NCBI GenBank assembly: GCA_014529385.2
Contig: CM043969.1
Location: 37,507,922-37,571,921 of the forward strand
Direction of reading: 5' to 3'
DNA length: 64,000 nt
Origin: Adiantum capillus-veneris
Taxonomy: Eukaryota > Streptophyta > Polypodiopsida > Polypodiales > Pteridaceae
In this document: positions 49,451-60,279 of the stretch, piece after piece
Layout: the number at the start of each line of letters is the position of its first letter
Numbering within the stretch: the first letter of the stretch is position 1
Notes under the pieces: model-generated
The model's input: the letters and a program-made list of their open reading frames with translations, nothing else
The model's database searches: none
What the model was told of the DNA's origin: nothing
Position numbers and translations under genes: made by a program

Positions 49451-50757
49451 ATGGATTCCAACAAACACATCATCTCAACAGCAGAAGTACAGATGGACCC
49501 GGCCAAGATTGAGACTATACGTGATTGGCCCGATTTGAAGAATGTTCATGAAGTTAGAAGTTTCTTGGGCTTATGTTCTTACTACCGGTAGTTCATTAGA
49601 AAGTTTGCAGAGGTCGCTTCCCCTTTGCATATTCTGACACAGAGCGGAGTCCCTTTCTCGTGGGGATTCCACTGCCTTTCAGACTTTGAAAGAGAATTGA
49701 CTACGGGACCAGTTTTGACTTTGCTGGATTTGCAAAACTCATTCGAAGTATATTGTGATGCTTGTGGTCGTAGTTTGAGTGCGGTCTTAATGCAAGAAAG
49801 CCATGTCATTGCCTATGGGAGCGGATTGTTTTCAAGGCCGGAATTGACAATATAGATTTATGAGAAAGAGCTTTTGGCGGTTATCCATGCTCTTACTCAG
49901 TGGCGACATTACCTACTCGGAGCCGATTTTACGGTCTTTACTGATCATAAGAGTTTACGCTATTTCTTGTCACAGAAGCAGCTTTCGAAAAAGCAGATGC
50001 GGTGGACTAACATCTTGTCATAGTTTCACTTCCAGATTGTCCATGTACAGGGACAGAAGAACTTGGTGGTAGATGCTTTGTCTCGGAAGCCGTTAGTCTT
50101 GGCTATTTCCGCGATTCACTATAGAAGCTTCAAGGACATGGTCAATTAGTACGCCACAGATCCAGATTTTTCGATGTATTCACACGAATACAAAATGGGG
50201 AGGTAGTAGCGGGATATTCCATATAGGATGGCTACTTGATGACGAAAACGATGTTGTGCGTTACACAGCCGTTGAGGGAAAAGGTTCTAACCGGTGCCAC
50301 TGTCCACCATTTATGGGTCATCGCGGCATAGATACGACCTTGAAAGGTGTGGAGCGTTACTTCTTTTGGCCAAGACTCAAGAAGGATGTTGACGATTTTG
50401 TACCCAGTTGCTTGGTATGCCAGAAGGTCAAGTTTGACAAGCATAAAGCACAGGGATTGTTACAGCCTTTACCCATTCCCACCTGCACCTGGGAAAGTAT
50501 TGCTATGGATTTCATTTTTTATCTTCCGAAGACACAGAGTGGGCACAATGGTATCTGGACTGTTATTGACAGATTTAGCAAGCAAGCTCATTTCATTCCA
50601 GTAAAGAAAATAGTCAAGCCGGATCATTTAGCGAGACTGTTCATTGCCCAGATATTCAGATTACATGGCATGCCTGAGAGAATAGTCTCTGAGAGAGATT
50701 CCGACTTCACGAGTTTTTTTATAAAAAAGGCTATTTGGGAGAACATTGGCACACGGT
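49451..50757 (+). pseudogene. Element C RT end, RNase H and integrase (first part)
   Basis: M-D-S-N-K-H-I-I-S-T-A-E-V-Q-M-D-P joins a Gag start to the post-catalytic part of reverse transcriptase (V-R-S-F-L-G-L-C-S-Y-Y-R), then RNase H (Y-C-D-A-C-G, E-K-E-L-L-A-V, F-T-D-H-K-S-L), then integrase zinc site (C-L-V-C-Q-K) and first catalytic residues (I-A-M-D-F-I, E-R-D-S-D-F-T). At least six stops or frame changes (e.g. 49589, 49855, 50022, 50148, 50210). Integrase is cut at W-E-N-I-G-T by element B. Confidence 0.88.
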
Positions 50758-51896
50758 GTGAGCGGGATGAAAACACACACAGCGCCTCTATAACGACCCG
50801 ACACACACTCTTGGGAAGATACACACACACACTAGGGGGCACCACTCGGCTTACTCAACACACCTGGCCGAGATAGGAAACACACCTATGGAGTGAGAGG
50901 AGCGAGATTATCCACTTGCCCACTCCACACAGAGACACACACACACACACCCAAAAAAACTCAGCTCAAAAGAGGAGAATTTCTGATGTTTAGATACAAT
51001 TGAGCTTGGTCCAACACCAATGGGGCAAATAGCTCACACAATATAGGTAAAATAAGCCAGATACAATCACAAACTAGAGCAGAAACTTCGCTCATAGGAG
51101 AAACTTACACAGAAAAACAGCAGAAAAAGAGTGAGGAATTTGGCAAAATGGACGGCGCCATCGCGTCTGGAACGGCCCAAAACCCCAGTCTACAATGTCA
51201 AAGTGCTCAAATCCGACATCGGATGAGCAGTTTACGGCCAAAACAGGCTCCAAAATGAGCAAAAACACAGTTGCGGCTGTTCCTCCTCTCTTCTCCACGT
51301 TTTTTCTGGTCTTCTCTCTGTTTTTTCAGTTCCCACACTTAGCTTTTTTAGTTGGGCACCGTTGGCCTTTTAGATGACCTCAAATGGACCCCGAATAGGC
51401 CAAAAACTGACCTCGCAGTGCATAGTTGTCACCTTTTTGCATCATTCGCACACCTGGCACTCAGCTTTTTTCCAATAATGCATCTCGCCACCACGTGAAG
51501 TGGCCCCAAAAAGTGGTCCTAATGATGACCTTTCTGCATAACTCTCACAAGAAAACACCCACGTTGTGTCCGTCCTCATCCGCGTGCAAATATTGACCTC
51601 ATTCGCCCTCCTGACGCCACTAGATGCCATCTGACGCACCTGCTGACCTCACGTCGTCGGCCCGCGGATAGCTTCCTCGAGAAGTTTTACGCGCTACCAA
51701 CTCCTCATTATTGTAGAAAAAACACACTAATACTGATAATAGTGAAAATCGCTGCACTATGTACATGCTGTCCTACCTGTACACATGTGGGCTCCACGTA
51801 ACCACCTGGCTCTGGAAAATGGGCAATCCTTTATTTGATGCACCATGCATGTATATGTACATATGCGCAATTCCTTGCTCCAAAAAACTCCTGACA
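50758..51896 (-). repeat. Element B 3' LTR
   Basis: Matches 58347-59488. Its + strand left end holds CA-rich microsatellite and repeats of the ACACACACAC type. The exact terminal base (50758 or 50759) is ambiguous by one. Confidence 0.93.
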
Positions 51897-51924
51897 TAAT
51901 TTGCCCATCCCCTAGCCTGCTAGA
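51897..51924 (-). other. Element B polypurine tract
   Basis: On the - strand the sequence aggggatgggcaaatta directly precedes the 3' LTR and follows the Gag-Pol stop. Confidence 0.75.
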
Positions 51925-54900
51925 TCATTCATGATCAGCAGCAGCAAAGAGAGATATGAGACTCGCCGCATCACAGGTCTCCTCATCCCTCATAAACACA
52001 GCTTGATCCACAGACAGCTCATCTTGCTCCACCATCATCAACCTGGCATGATACAACTTAAGACGCAATCCATTTACCCTTGACGTATGTAAAATCCCAT
52101 CCAGGTTAGCCAATTGATATGTACCATTCGGGAAACACTCCACTACCTTGAAAGGGCCTTCCCACTTAATTTGAAACTTCTTTTGGAAGGTGTTATCCAG
52201 TTTGCTGTTGTAGCGCAAAACCAAGTCATGTTTCTTGATACCCTTACTTTTAACCTTTTCATTTATCTTTGCCAAAGCCTTATCCTGCATCTGCCCATAA
52301 TGCTCCAATGCGCTCATCTTATCCAACTGGACCTCTTGTAACTGCAAGAGCCTCTCTTTGAATGCATCACTAGGCGACCCAAGAAACTTCTCTAACATCT
52401 TGACCGCAGGCAACTCTACCTCCGCAGGCAATAGTGCTTCCTTTCCATACACCAAATGAAATGGAGTAAACCCTGTACCTGTCTTCACCGAAGTACGGTA
52501 AGCCCATAATGCACTAGGCAATTCCAAATCCCAATTCTTTCCTTGGTGCTCTGTCACTTTAGAAAGAATTTGTACCAACTCACCATTAAATCTTTCATTT
52601 AAGCCATTACACTGCGGGTAATAAGGAGTGGTATGCTGGTGCCTAATCTTCATCTTTGTGCATAAGAAGTCTAGCAGTTTAGCCCTAAATCCTGGCCCCT
52701 TATCTGAAAGTAGCTCTAATGGCACCCCAAACTTGCAACATATTTCATCATACACAAATTTTGCCACATCCTTTGCAGTGATCTGTTTTACTGCTATAGC
52801 CTCTGCCCATCTAGAGAGATAGTCCACTGCCGTCAAGATATAGCTTTTGCCCCTGCCTGTGATAGGTAACGGGCCTATTGCATCAATCCCCCACTTTTCA
52901 AACACATCAAACGCCATAATGGTTTTTCGTAGCTCTGGCTTCAACACTCTCTTCCCAAATGCTTGACACCTATTGCAAGACCTACACCAATGGTGAACAT
53001 CCTTGTGCAAACTAGGCCATACATACCCCTCTTGCAAAATCTTATGCAAGGTGATCTTTAGAGCAAAATGGCCACCACATGCGCCTTCATGATTCTCTTC
53101 CAACACTCTGTAAAGCTCCTCCCGCCAAGGTACACGTCTCAACACGAGATCAGCCCCTTTCATGTATAAGACATCACCAATCAATTTGTACCTGTATGCT
53201 CTACGCACAAAGCCATACTTCTTAGACTTCTGAATCTCCTTTGGAATGATTCCTGTTAGCAAAAACTCCTCTTCTTGAGCCAAACTTTCCCGGCCATGAT
53301 AAAGAGGTAAATTGGTCCTCAACACGAATAGCTCCCCAATCATGCCTTGAGCTGCTTCATGTGCCTCTCCATTTAGAGCACGTTCAATGTGTCTGATGCT
53401 CCATGCTTCAAACTTTTTTAACAGGCCTTTAATTCTAAAGCACATTTCCTTCAATGAGGTGTTCTTGCTCTTCCACACACCCAGCACTTGCTTCACCACT
53501 AACAAGGCATCACCTTTTATGCTCAACCTTCGAACCCCATGCTTCAAACAAATGTGTAATCCGGCTTCCAATGTAGCATATTCAGCCTCATTGTTACTAT
53601 GCGCATCCAATTTGAACCCTCTCTTGCATACTAGCTTCCCCTCTGGATCATAAAGTGCTATACCCCCTGAAGCTGCATCATGGCTCTTTCTGTATGAACC
53701 ATCAAAGAACAACACATGTGCATTGCTGATCTGTGGCACTTCTTCAACTACCTTTCTCACCACCTCTTCCTTAACAATAAGGGGATTCTCCTTGTAGGTC
53801 AACAAATCAGCTAGGGTAGCCCTTGTACTATCTTCCACTAGAAAAGAGAACTCAAACTCTTGCAGCTCAATTACCCATTTCTTCACCACATTTGACATGT
53901 TAATACCATTAATTAACTGTGGCAAAAAGGCATAACTCGTCAAGAAAACAAAAGGCCGTGGTAGCAAGTAATGACGAAATCGTCGACAAGCAAATATTAC
54001 ACTGGCCATCACTAGCTCTACTTCCGATAACTTTCTCTCCGCTACCAACTTCACTCGGCTTGCACAATACACTGGCCTCATATAATGGCTGCCCTTCCCC
54101 TTTTGCAATAGCATAGCTCCAATGGCATCATCCCCTACTGATGGATTTACATAAAAAACTTTCTCCCAATCAGGAGCCTGCATGGCTGACAAACCCCCTA
54201 ACACCTCTTTCACCTCTTGAAACACTTCTTCACACTTGTCATCCCATTGCAATGGGTCATGCTTTGCCACTTGCTGTAATGGATAAAGAAGCTGCGAAGA
54301 CAATGGAATAAACCGTGCCATGTACTTCACTTTGTGTATAAAGGTTGCCAATTGCTTCGTACTCGTAGGTGATGGAAGAAGAATAATAGACTTAACCTTG
54401 TCTGGATCAGCCTCAATGCCATTTTCTGACACCATGTGGCCCAATAACTTCACCCTTGGCTGTGCTAGATGACATTTCTTTGGATTTAGTTGTCCTCCAC
54501 ATTCATCATATCGAGCCAATACCATCTGCAGCTTCTCATGGTGTTCAGCCCTACTGCTATAAACACAGAAGTCATCCATAAAAGCTTTAACACAACTACC
54601 AATGAATGGTTCCAACACCCAATTTGCTCTCTCTTGATAGAAGGAAGGTCCATTTGACAACCCAAATGGCAATACTGTGTAGCAATAGCAGCCCCATGGC
54701 GTAATAAAAGTTGTCTTTGTGCGGTCTTTAAGAGCAATCTTCAATTGAAAATAGCCTGAAAAACCATCACACACACTGTACCTCTCAAAACCTGCCACTG
54801 AATCCAAGATTTGATCAATGAATGGAAGAGGATATGGGTTCTTCTTAGTGGCTGCATTTAAGGGTTTAAAATCTACACAAATCCTCCACTTCCCATCCTT

Positions 54901-57276
54901 CTTTGGACTGACTACTACTGGACTCACCCATTCTGTGGTCTCCACAGGGACTATGAACCCTGCCTTCAACAACTTGTCCACCTCTTCTCGCAAGGCTTCC
55001 ATTTGCTCTTGACCCATCCTTCTTAGCCTTTGCCGCACTGGCTTAGCACCTTCTTTCAGCTCTATATGCATCTCTTCACCCTTGAACCCTCTGATCTCTT
55101 CATATGAAGTAATGAACAAATCAGGAAAACTAGCCAGCATATGCAAATATATGTCCTTCTCCATAGTTGAGAGGTCTCCACTGATCATTTGTGTCATTAA
55201 TTCCTGCTTCTTTGACAACTCAACCTTGGTTTGCATCAGCCCTTCAATCACTTCATAAGGCCCTTCACTTTCATCTGCAACCCCATTCGCAAATGGAACT
55301 AAACCAAACTCCTGTATTTCTTTGTCCGTCAAAAGAAATGCAACATCAGCATCCTCATCACTGTTGGTGGTGCTATCACTGTCCTCATCTGTCACCGTGT
55401 AAGAGTCTTCATCACTAGTCTCATCCTCATCTTCATAAAGCTCCTCTAATCGTTTCCTTGTGTCCATATTATAAAGCTTCTTGGTACCTGTCTTTCCATA
55501 GAGGCTAATCGTACCATGTCGCCAATCTTGAACAGCTCCCACTGCACGTAACCATGGTCTGCCCAGTATAATAGGATATGCTCCCAACCCTGCTGGCATC
55601 ACATGAAAATCAACCACTGCCTTTGCATCATATGCCTCCACTTCTAAGCTCTTTACAACACCCAAGCATTTTACTTTTTGATGGTTTGCCAATCTGATCC
55701 GAAACCCTGACACCCCAGCCACTGTGAGACCCATCTTCTCAACGTATGAGTGTGTTATGACACATATTTGGGCTCCGCCATCCACATAACCTTGTCCCAA
55801 ATTTTTCCTTTTATGCCACACATCTACTATTGGACAAATGTCTGGTAGCTCATCCATTGCCAACACCTTCACTGAACCTCTCTCTGGCTCTTTCTCCATT
55901 GGGTTAACCATCCTCTTCCACTGTCGCTTTAGCTTAGGCACCATCTCTATAAGCTGCCCAAAAGTAACATCTGCCTTCCTACTCGTCAGATCCTCCTTCA
56001 AGTCATAGCTTAATTGCCCATCCCCTAGTGGAAAATCTGAAACATGAAACTTTCGACGAGCTCTCCTTTTCCTCTTGGCCTTGACATCCTCGCCTTCATG
56101 GCTCTTTCCTTTCTTCTTACTAGGACCTGGGGCACTTCTTCCTTCCTTATCCTCTGTGGTCCTCTTCCCAATAGGCATCACTAATGTATCCTCTAGCTTT
56201 GATGCCTTCTCCAAGGTGACTACACTTAGCACTTTTGTCTTTCCCTTTTCCTCCTGGGTCAGTCCACTGGTTCCTTCGTCTCCCTTAATTTCGATGCCAT
56301 AATCATTTGACCTAGTTAGCACCTGTCTTGGGAATGGATACATGTCTCCCCCCATCCTTGGTGGCTTATCACATTGCGGGCTGATGTGACCCAACTCTCC
56401 ACAATTATAACATGTGGGCGTCTGCCTCCAAAACCTACTATTACTTTGTCCAACACCATTTCTAGGTCTTTCTTCACCTCCTGGCTGATTTGCAAACCGC
56501 CCTCGACCTCGATTATTTCCCACTTGACCTAGCATGTTTAGGCTGAGATTCTTCATCAGATCAACCACTTGCCTCATGTCTTGCCTTAGGCCATCATCTT
56601 GCACTGCTGTAGTGACCACTGCTGGCATAACCTGAGTAGTAACAGGAACCACTGGTTCATGATGAACCCCTGACATGCGCCCTTGTAAAGACTCTATAGG
56701 CTGAAATTCAGACCTCATTGGCAAAGACTCCACCCCTAACTGGCTCATTTTCCTCAGCTTCCACTCTTTGTTCCTTGCTACCTCTAGTGCATCCTCATAT
56801 GTCCTAGGCTTCTTTAGCTCCACTCTCCAACGTATATTCTCCCAAAGACCAGCCAAGAACCTGTCCTTCTTCATCATGTCAGGCGGGGGTACCTGTGGTG
56901 CTAAAGCCTTGCACATTCGCTCCCATGCCAATGAAAACTTACGTATGTACGCATCTACTGGCTCACCTTCCTTCTGCACCAAAGCCTGTACTTCTTGCCA
57001 CACCTTGTCAGGATCTTCTATCTTCACAAACTCCACTTCCAACCCTGCTCGTAGATTGTCCCAACTCAACCTTACAGGTGGATCAGCCACACGCAACTCC
57101 TCTTCAAATGCTTTAGACCAAACTCGTGCATCACTCTTCAAACAAATTTGGAGAAGGCGTAACATTTGCGTAGGGTCATGAATCTGGTTGCTAATGCAGG
57201 CAACCTCCATCTTTTCCAGAAAGTCCTCCACATCTTCATCACTTCTTCCATGAAACTCCGGATAAGAGAAAGCCAT
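51925..57276 (-). CDS. Element B Gag-Pol polyprotein, 1783 residues, intact
   Basis: Starts MAFSYPEFHGRSDEDVEDF at 57276. Domains: Gag capsid (about 1-190), zinc knuckle C-Y-N-C-G-E-L-G-H-I-S-P-Q-C (about 290), basic linker, retropepsin-like V-D-G-G-A-Q-I-C-V-I-T (about 510), reverse transcriptase (about 740-960; F-M-D-D-F catalytic box, V-C-D-G-F-S-G-Y-F-Q-L), worn Gypsy RNase H (about 1020-1130), second plant-type RNase H (F-F-D-G-S-Y, S-N-N-E-A-E-Y, K-G-D-A-L-L-V; about 1180-1310), integrase zinc site and D,D,E core (G-I-D-A-I-G-P-L-P, L-S-D-K-G-P-G-F, N-G-L-N-E-R-F-N-G; about 1380-1580) and a C-terminal G-P-F-K-V module. All enzymatic motifs look intact. The dual RNase H places it in the Tat lineage. 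It makes the structural and replicative proteins of a cytoplasmic virus-like particle. Confidence 0.97.
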   Translation of the reverse strand: MAFSYPEFHGRSDEDVEDFLEKMEVACISNQIHDPTQMLRLLQICLKSDARVWSKAFEEELRVADPPVRLSWDNLRAGLEVEFVKIEDPDKVWQEVQALVQKEGEPVDAYIRKFSLAWERMCKALAPQVPPPDMMKKDRFLAGLWENIRWRVELKKPRTYEDALEVARNKEWKLRKMSQLGVESLPMRSEFQPIESLQGRMSGVHHEPVVPVTTQVMPAVVTTAVQDDGLRQDMRQVVDLMKNLSLNMLGQVGNNRGRGRFANQPGGEERPRNGVGQSNSRFWRQTPTCYNCGELGHISPQCDKPPRMGGDMYPFPRQVLTRSNDYGIEIKGDEGTSGLTQEEKGKTKVLSVVTLEKASKLEDTLVMPIGKRTTEDKEGRSAPGPSKKKGKSHEGEDVKAKRKRRARRKFHVSDFPLGDGQLSYDLKEDLTSRKADVTFGQLIEMVPKLKRQWKRMVNPMEKEPERGSVKVLAMDELPDICPIVDVWHKRKNLGQGYVDGGAQICVITHSYVEKMGLTVAGVSGFRIRLANHQKVKCLGVVKSLEVEAYDAKAVVDFHVMPAGLGAYPIILGRPWLRAVGAVQDWRHGTISLYGKTGTKKLYNMDTRKRLEELYEDEDETSDEDSYTVTDEDSDSTTNSDEDADVAFLLTDKEIQEFGLVPFANGVADESEGPYEVIEGLMQTKVELSKKQELMTQMISGDLSTMEKDIYLHMLASFPDLFITSYEEIRGFKGEEMHIELKEGAKPVRQRLRRMGQEQMEALREEVDKLLKAGFIVPVETTEWVSPVVVSPKKDGKWRICVDFKPLNAATKKNPYPLPFIDQILDSVAGFERYSVCDGFSGYFQLKIALKDRTKTTFITPWGCYCYTVLPFGLSNGPSFYQERANWVLEPFIGSCVKAFMDDFCVYSSRAEHHEKLQMVLARYDECGGQLNPKKCHLAQPRVKLLGHMVSENGIEADPDKVKSIILLPSPTSTKQLATFIHKVKYMARFIPLSSQLLYPLQQVAKHDPLQWDDKCEEVFQEVKEVLGGLSAMQAPDWEKVFYVNPSVGDDAIGAMLLQKGKGSHYMRPVYCASRVKLVAERKLSEVELVMASVIFACRRFRHYLLPRPFVFLTSYAFLPQLINGINMSNVVKKWVIELQEFEFSFLVEDSTRATLADLLTYKENPLIVKEEVVRKVVEEVPQISNAHVLFFDGSYRKSHDAASGGIALYDPEGKLVCKRGFKLDAHSNNEAEYATLEAGLHICLKHGVRRLSIKGDALLVVKQVLGVWKSKNTSLKEMCFRIKGLLKKFEAWSIRHIERALNGEAHEAAQGMIGELFVLRTNLPLYHGRESLAQEEEFLLTGIIPKEIQKSKKYGFVRRAYRYKLIGDVLYMKGADLVLRRVPWREELYRVLEENHEGACGGHFALKITLHKILQEGYVWPSLHKDVHHWCRSCNRCQAFGKRVLKPELRKTIMAFDVFEKWGIDAIGPLPITGRGKSYILTAVDYLSRWAEAIAVKQITAKDVAKFVYDEICCKFGVPLELLSDKGPGFRAKLLDFLCTKMKIRHQHTTPYYPQCNGLNERFNGELVQILSKVTEHQGKNWDLELPSALWAYRTSVKTGTGFTPFHLVYGKEALLPAEVELPAVKMLEKFLGSPSDAFKERLLQLQEVQLDKMSALEHYGQMQDKALAKINEKVKSKGIKKHDLVLRYNSKLDNTFQKKFQIKWEGPFKVVECFPNGTYQLANLDGILHTSRVNGLRLKLYHARLMMVEQDELSVDQAVFMRDEETCDAASLISLFAAADHE

Positions 57277-57360
57277 GGCTAGAGAACCCCTTCAAACACA
57301 CGTGCAAGAACCCAAAACTTTTCACTACCCAATCCCCAGAAACTTCAATGGAGCTCAGCT

Positions 57361-57603
57361 TTAGATGAGAGCAAACACATGCACATCAAATGAGTTTTCA
57401 TAGTTGATCATCGGAATTACAACAGGCAAAGGACATTCCAGGATCTCTCTCAATCTTCTTGGCCCAAACATAAAGACTATGCGCTGCTGGAAAAAGATCT
57501 TCCTGGACACATGAACATTAATCTGGATTCTTTGAGTTAAATGAAATGGAGTGAACTGAGGGCCATTTTGATCATCCATTAAAGCCAACCATGAAGCTCC
57601 CAA
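57361..57603 (-). CDS. Element B leader ORF (conserved small protein, unknown function)
   Basis: 80 codons on the - strand, 84 bp before Gag-Pol and in a different position from it, so not an N-terminal extension without splicing. The core F-F-Q-Q-R-I-V-F-M-F-G, R-L-R-E-I-L, P-M-I-N-Y-E and V-H-V-F-A-L is shared with the two leader ORFs of element A (11064-11279 and 11363-11575). An ATG at about 57573 (M-D-D-Q-N-G-P-Q-F) would fit the shared part better than the first start. I do not recognise a known family. Confidence 0.68.
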   Translation of the reverse strand: MGASWLALMDDQNGPQFTPFHLTQRIQINVHVSRKIFFQQRIVFMFGPRRLREILECPLPVVIPMINYENSFDVHVFALI

Positions 57604-58184
57604 GAAGGCACACCTGACTTAACCTCTAATTTTGCCAAAATTTCAGCAGCATAACAGCATAAATGACTCAAAAGACCAAAAAACCAGCCATCATAACTTG
57701 GGAAAATTTTGGCAGAGTTTTCCCAGAAATAGAGCAGTAGGAACCCAAAATATAGACTGTATATGTATGCATAAACTGTCAACAATAGAGCCCGAGCATC
57801 AAGTAGGACTCACTAGTACATAGCCTATGGCGAGGTCACAAAAAGGGTGCTCCAGCTACCTGTATCACCGAAAGGATCTCGACATTTGAGAATCCCCCAG
57901 CTCAATAAAAACCTCACGCTATCGACCCTCACACGAAGGCTAATGCAAATCGCGTATAGTCAAGTCTCAGAAATGACTATCTTCCAGACCAAGTCTTAGA
58001 AATGGCTGGGACTGCCAAATACAACCAAGTATGGCTCCACAAATGCGTACAATGGCAGTTTCCACAAGTAACGTACAATCCAGCAGACAATGCGCTCAAA
58101 CAGGCGCCAAGTGATGCATACCCACAACAACTGCAAGTGACATCACTGCTAGTATATCACTGTTCTCCAGCTACCTGTACCTGT

Positions 58185-58275
58185 GTGAATCACCTGTACC
58201 TGTACCTGTACCTGTCCCTGTAACCTGTAACCTGTAACCTGTAATCTGCAACCTGCAACCTGTAATCCCGAATCT
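58185..58275. repeat. Short tandem repeats (CCTGTA and CTGTAAC types) in the element B leader
   Basis: Tandem acctgt-based units at about 58186-58260, then cgaagctcgaag units to 58300. Lies between primer-binding site and leader ORF. The open frames here are repeats of few residues. Confidence 0.85.
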
Positions 58276-58321
58276 CGAAGCTTGAAGCTCGAAGCTCGAA
58301 GTAGCAGGTACTCGAAGAAGA

Positions 58322-58339
58322 TCCTCCGTGGGGGCGCCA
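58322..58339 (-). other. Element B primer-binding site, tRNA unassigned
   Basis: On the - strand TGGCGCCCCCACGGAGGA, 7-8 bp inside the 5' LTR. It differs from the site of element A at two or three positions. Confidence 0.62.
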
Positions 58340-58346
58340 AAAGAAC

Positions 58347-59488
58347 GTGAGCGGGATGAAAACACACACAGCGCCTCTATAACGACCCGACACACACTCT
58401 TGGGAAGATACACACACACACTAGGGGGCACCACTCGGCTTACTCAACACACCTGGCCGAGACAAGAAACACACCTATGGAGTGAGAGGAGAGAGATTAT
58501 CCACTTGCCCACTCCACACAGAGACACACACACACACACACCCAAAAAAAACTCAGCTCAAAAGAGGAGAATTTCTGATGTTTAGATACAATTGAGCTTG
58601 GTCCAACACCAATGGGGCAAATAGCTCACACAATATAGGTAAAATAAGCCAGATACAATCACAAACTAGAGCAGAAACTTCGCTCATAGGAGAAACTTAC
58701 ACAGAAAAACAACAGAAAAAGAGTGAGGAATTTGGCAAAATGGACGGCGCCATCGCGTCTGGAACGGCCCAAAACCCCAGTCTACAATGTCAAAGTGCTC
58801 AAATCCGACATCGGATGAGCAGTTTACGGCCAAAACAGGCTCCAAAATGAGCAAAAACACAGTTGCGGCTGTTCCTCCTCTCTTCTCCACGTTTTTTCTG
58901 GTCTTCTCTCTGTTTTTTCAGTTCCCACACTTAGCTTTTTTAGTTGGGCACCGTTGGCCTTTTAGATGACCTCAAACGGACCCCGAATAGGCCAAAAACT
59001 GACCTCGCAGTGCATAGTTGTCACCTTTTTGCATCATTCGCACACCTGACACTCAGCTTTTTTCCAATAATGCATCTCGCCACCACGTGAAGTGGCCCCA
59101 AAAAGTGGTCCTAATGATGACCTTTCTGCATAACTCTCACAAGAAAACACCCACGTTGTGTCCGTCCTCATCCGCGTGCAAATATTGACCTCGTTCGCCC
59201 TCCTGACGCCACTAGATGCCATCTGACGCACCTGCTGACCTCACGTCGTCGGCCCGCGGATAGCTTCCTCGAGAAGTTTTACGCGCTACCAACTCCTCAT
59301 TATTGTAGAAAAAACACACTAATACTGATAATAGTGAAAATCGCTGCACTATGTACATGCTGTCCTACCTGTACACATGTGGGCCCCACGTAACCACCTG
59401 GCTCTGGAAAATGGGCAATCCTTTATTTGATGCACCATGCATGTATATGTACATATGCGCAATTCCTTGCTCCAAAAAACTCCTGACA
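58347..59488 (-). repeat. Element B 5' LTR
   Basis: Copy of 50758-51896. On the + strand it is followed by the second ACGGT target duplication. Confidence 0.93.
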
Positions 59489-59493
59489 ACGGT

Positions 59494-60279
59494 TGCAGTT
59501 CTCGTCATCTTTCCTCCCATAGACAGATGGGCAATCTGAGATTGCAAATTCAGTCATACTGGATGTATTGAAGTCTTACATTTCTGATCAGAAGACTCAA
59601 TGGGAAAAGTATTTGCCCTTGATGGAATTTGCCTACAATAACACGATCCACTCTTCGACGGGGAAGGCGCCATTTGAGATTATTGAAGGTGCTACGAAGG
59701 TTCCACCCTCCTTGGCACGAAAGATAAGATTTTTGAAGCGACCAGTACACGAGGGACTTGGACATTGCTTTTGCCAAGGTCTGGGAGGCTGTAGCGAAAT
59801 CTCAGGAAAGACACAAGAAGACAGCAGATCGACACCGTCGCGATTTGAAATTAAAGGAGGACGATTGGGTGCTCTTACGTTTTGAGAAGGCACGCTTGAG
59901 AAAAAAAAAGGGAAAGGAGCGGCTTTTTCCAAAGCTTGGCATGAGATACTATGGACCTTTCCAGATAAAAGAAAAGATAAATGATGTCTCCTTTAGACTG
60001 AAGCTGCCCGATACTTGGAGAATTCACAATGCTTTTCATGTGAGTCTCTTGAAGCCTTTTAAACGCGATGTGCTCGATGATGGGGAGCCAGATGAGCAAC
60101 CCGAAGTGGAGGAAAGCGAGGAGATACTCGTTCCAGAACAGATACTGGCACATAAAGATAGAAATATTAAAGGGAAGTGATAAGGCGGTTCTTGTAAATT
60201 CAAGAACTATTCCTCATTGGATGCGAAGTGGATGGAGGAGGAGGACCTAGCAGATACTCCTCAGATTGTGAACCTTTAC
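59494..60279 (+). pseudogene. Element C integrase end and chromodomain-like tail
   Basis: Resumes the integrase cut at 50757 (L-M-E-F-A-Y-N-N-T-I-H-S-S-T-G-K-A-P-F-E). A frame change near 59745 is followed by [12 protein letters not shown] and the module F-H-V-S-L-L-K-P-F (60050). After a further break near 60178 comes the chromodomain-like W-M-E-E-E-D-L-A-D-T-P-Q-I-V-N-L-Y. Chromodomains guide integration of chromoviruses to marked chromatin. The final catalytic Glu region near 59500 is partly lost (about 60 bp of frame-broken sequence). Confidence 0.85.

Larger units (their letters stand above)
50758..59488 (-). mobile_element. Element B: intact Tat-like Ty3/Gypsy retrotransposon
   Basis: LTRs at 50758-51896 (3' LTR in element direction) and 58347-59488 (5' LTR), about 1140 bp, beginning TGTCAGGAG on the - strand. 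I counted about 8 substitutions plus microsatellite length changes between them (under 1 percent). A 5-bp duplication ACGGT flanks it (50753-50757 and 59489-59493). It contains a primer-binding site, a conserved leader ORF, one unbroken Gag-Pol and a polypurine tract. With an open frame and near-identical LTRs it may still be active. It inserted into the integrase region of element C. Confidence 0.96.
48855..60279 (+). mobile_element. Element C: decayed chromodomain-type Ty3/Gypsy element, interrupted by element B
   Basis: 5' LTR 48855-49390 (536 bp, TGTCACAA to GTTACA), tRNA-Met primer-binding site at 49392-49403, then a remnant polyprotein that jumps from the Gag start (M-D-S-N-K-H near 49451) straight into the end of reverse transcriptase. 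It continues through RNase H and integrase, is split by element B at 50757/59489, and resumes to a C-terminal chromodomain-like end. It stops abruptly near 60279, without polypurine tract or 3' LTR, at a junction with element D in opposite orientation. Confidence 0.85.
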
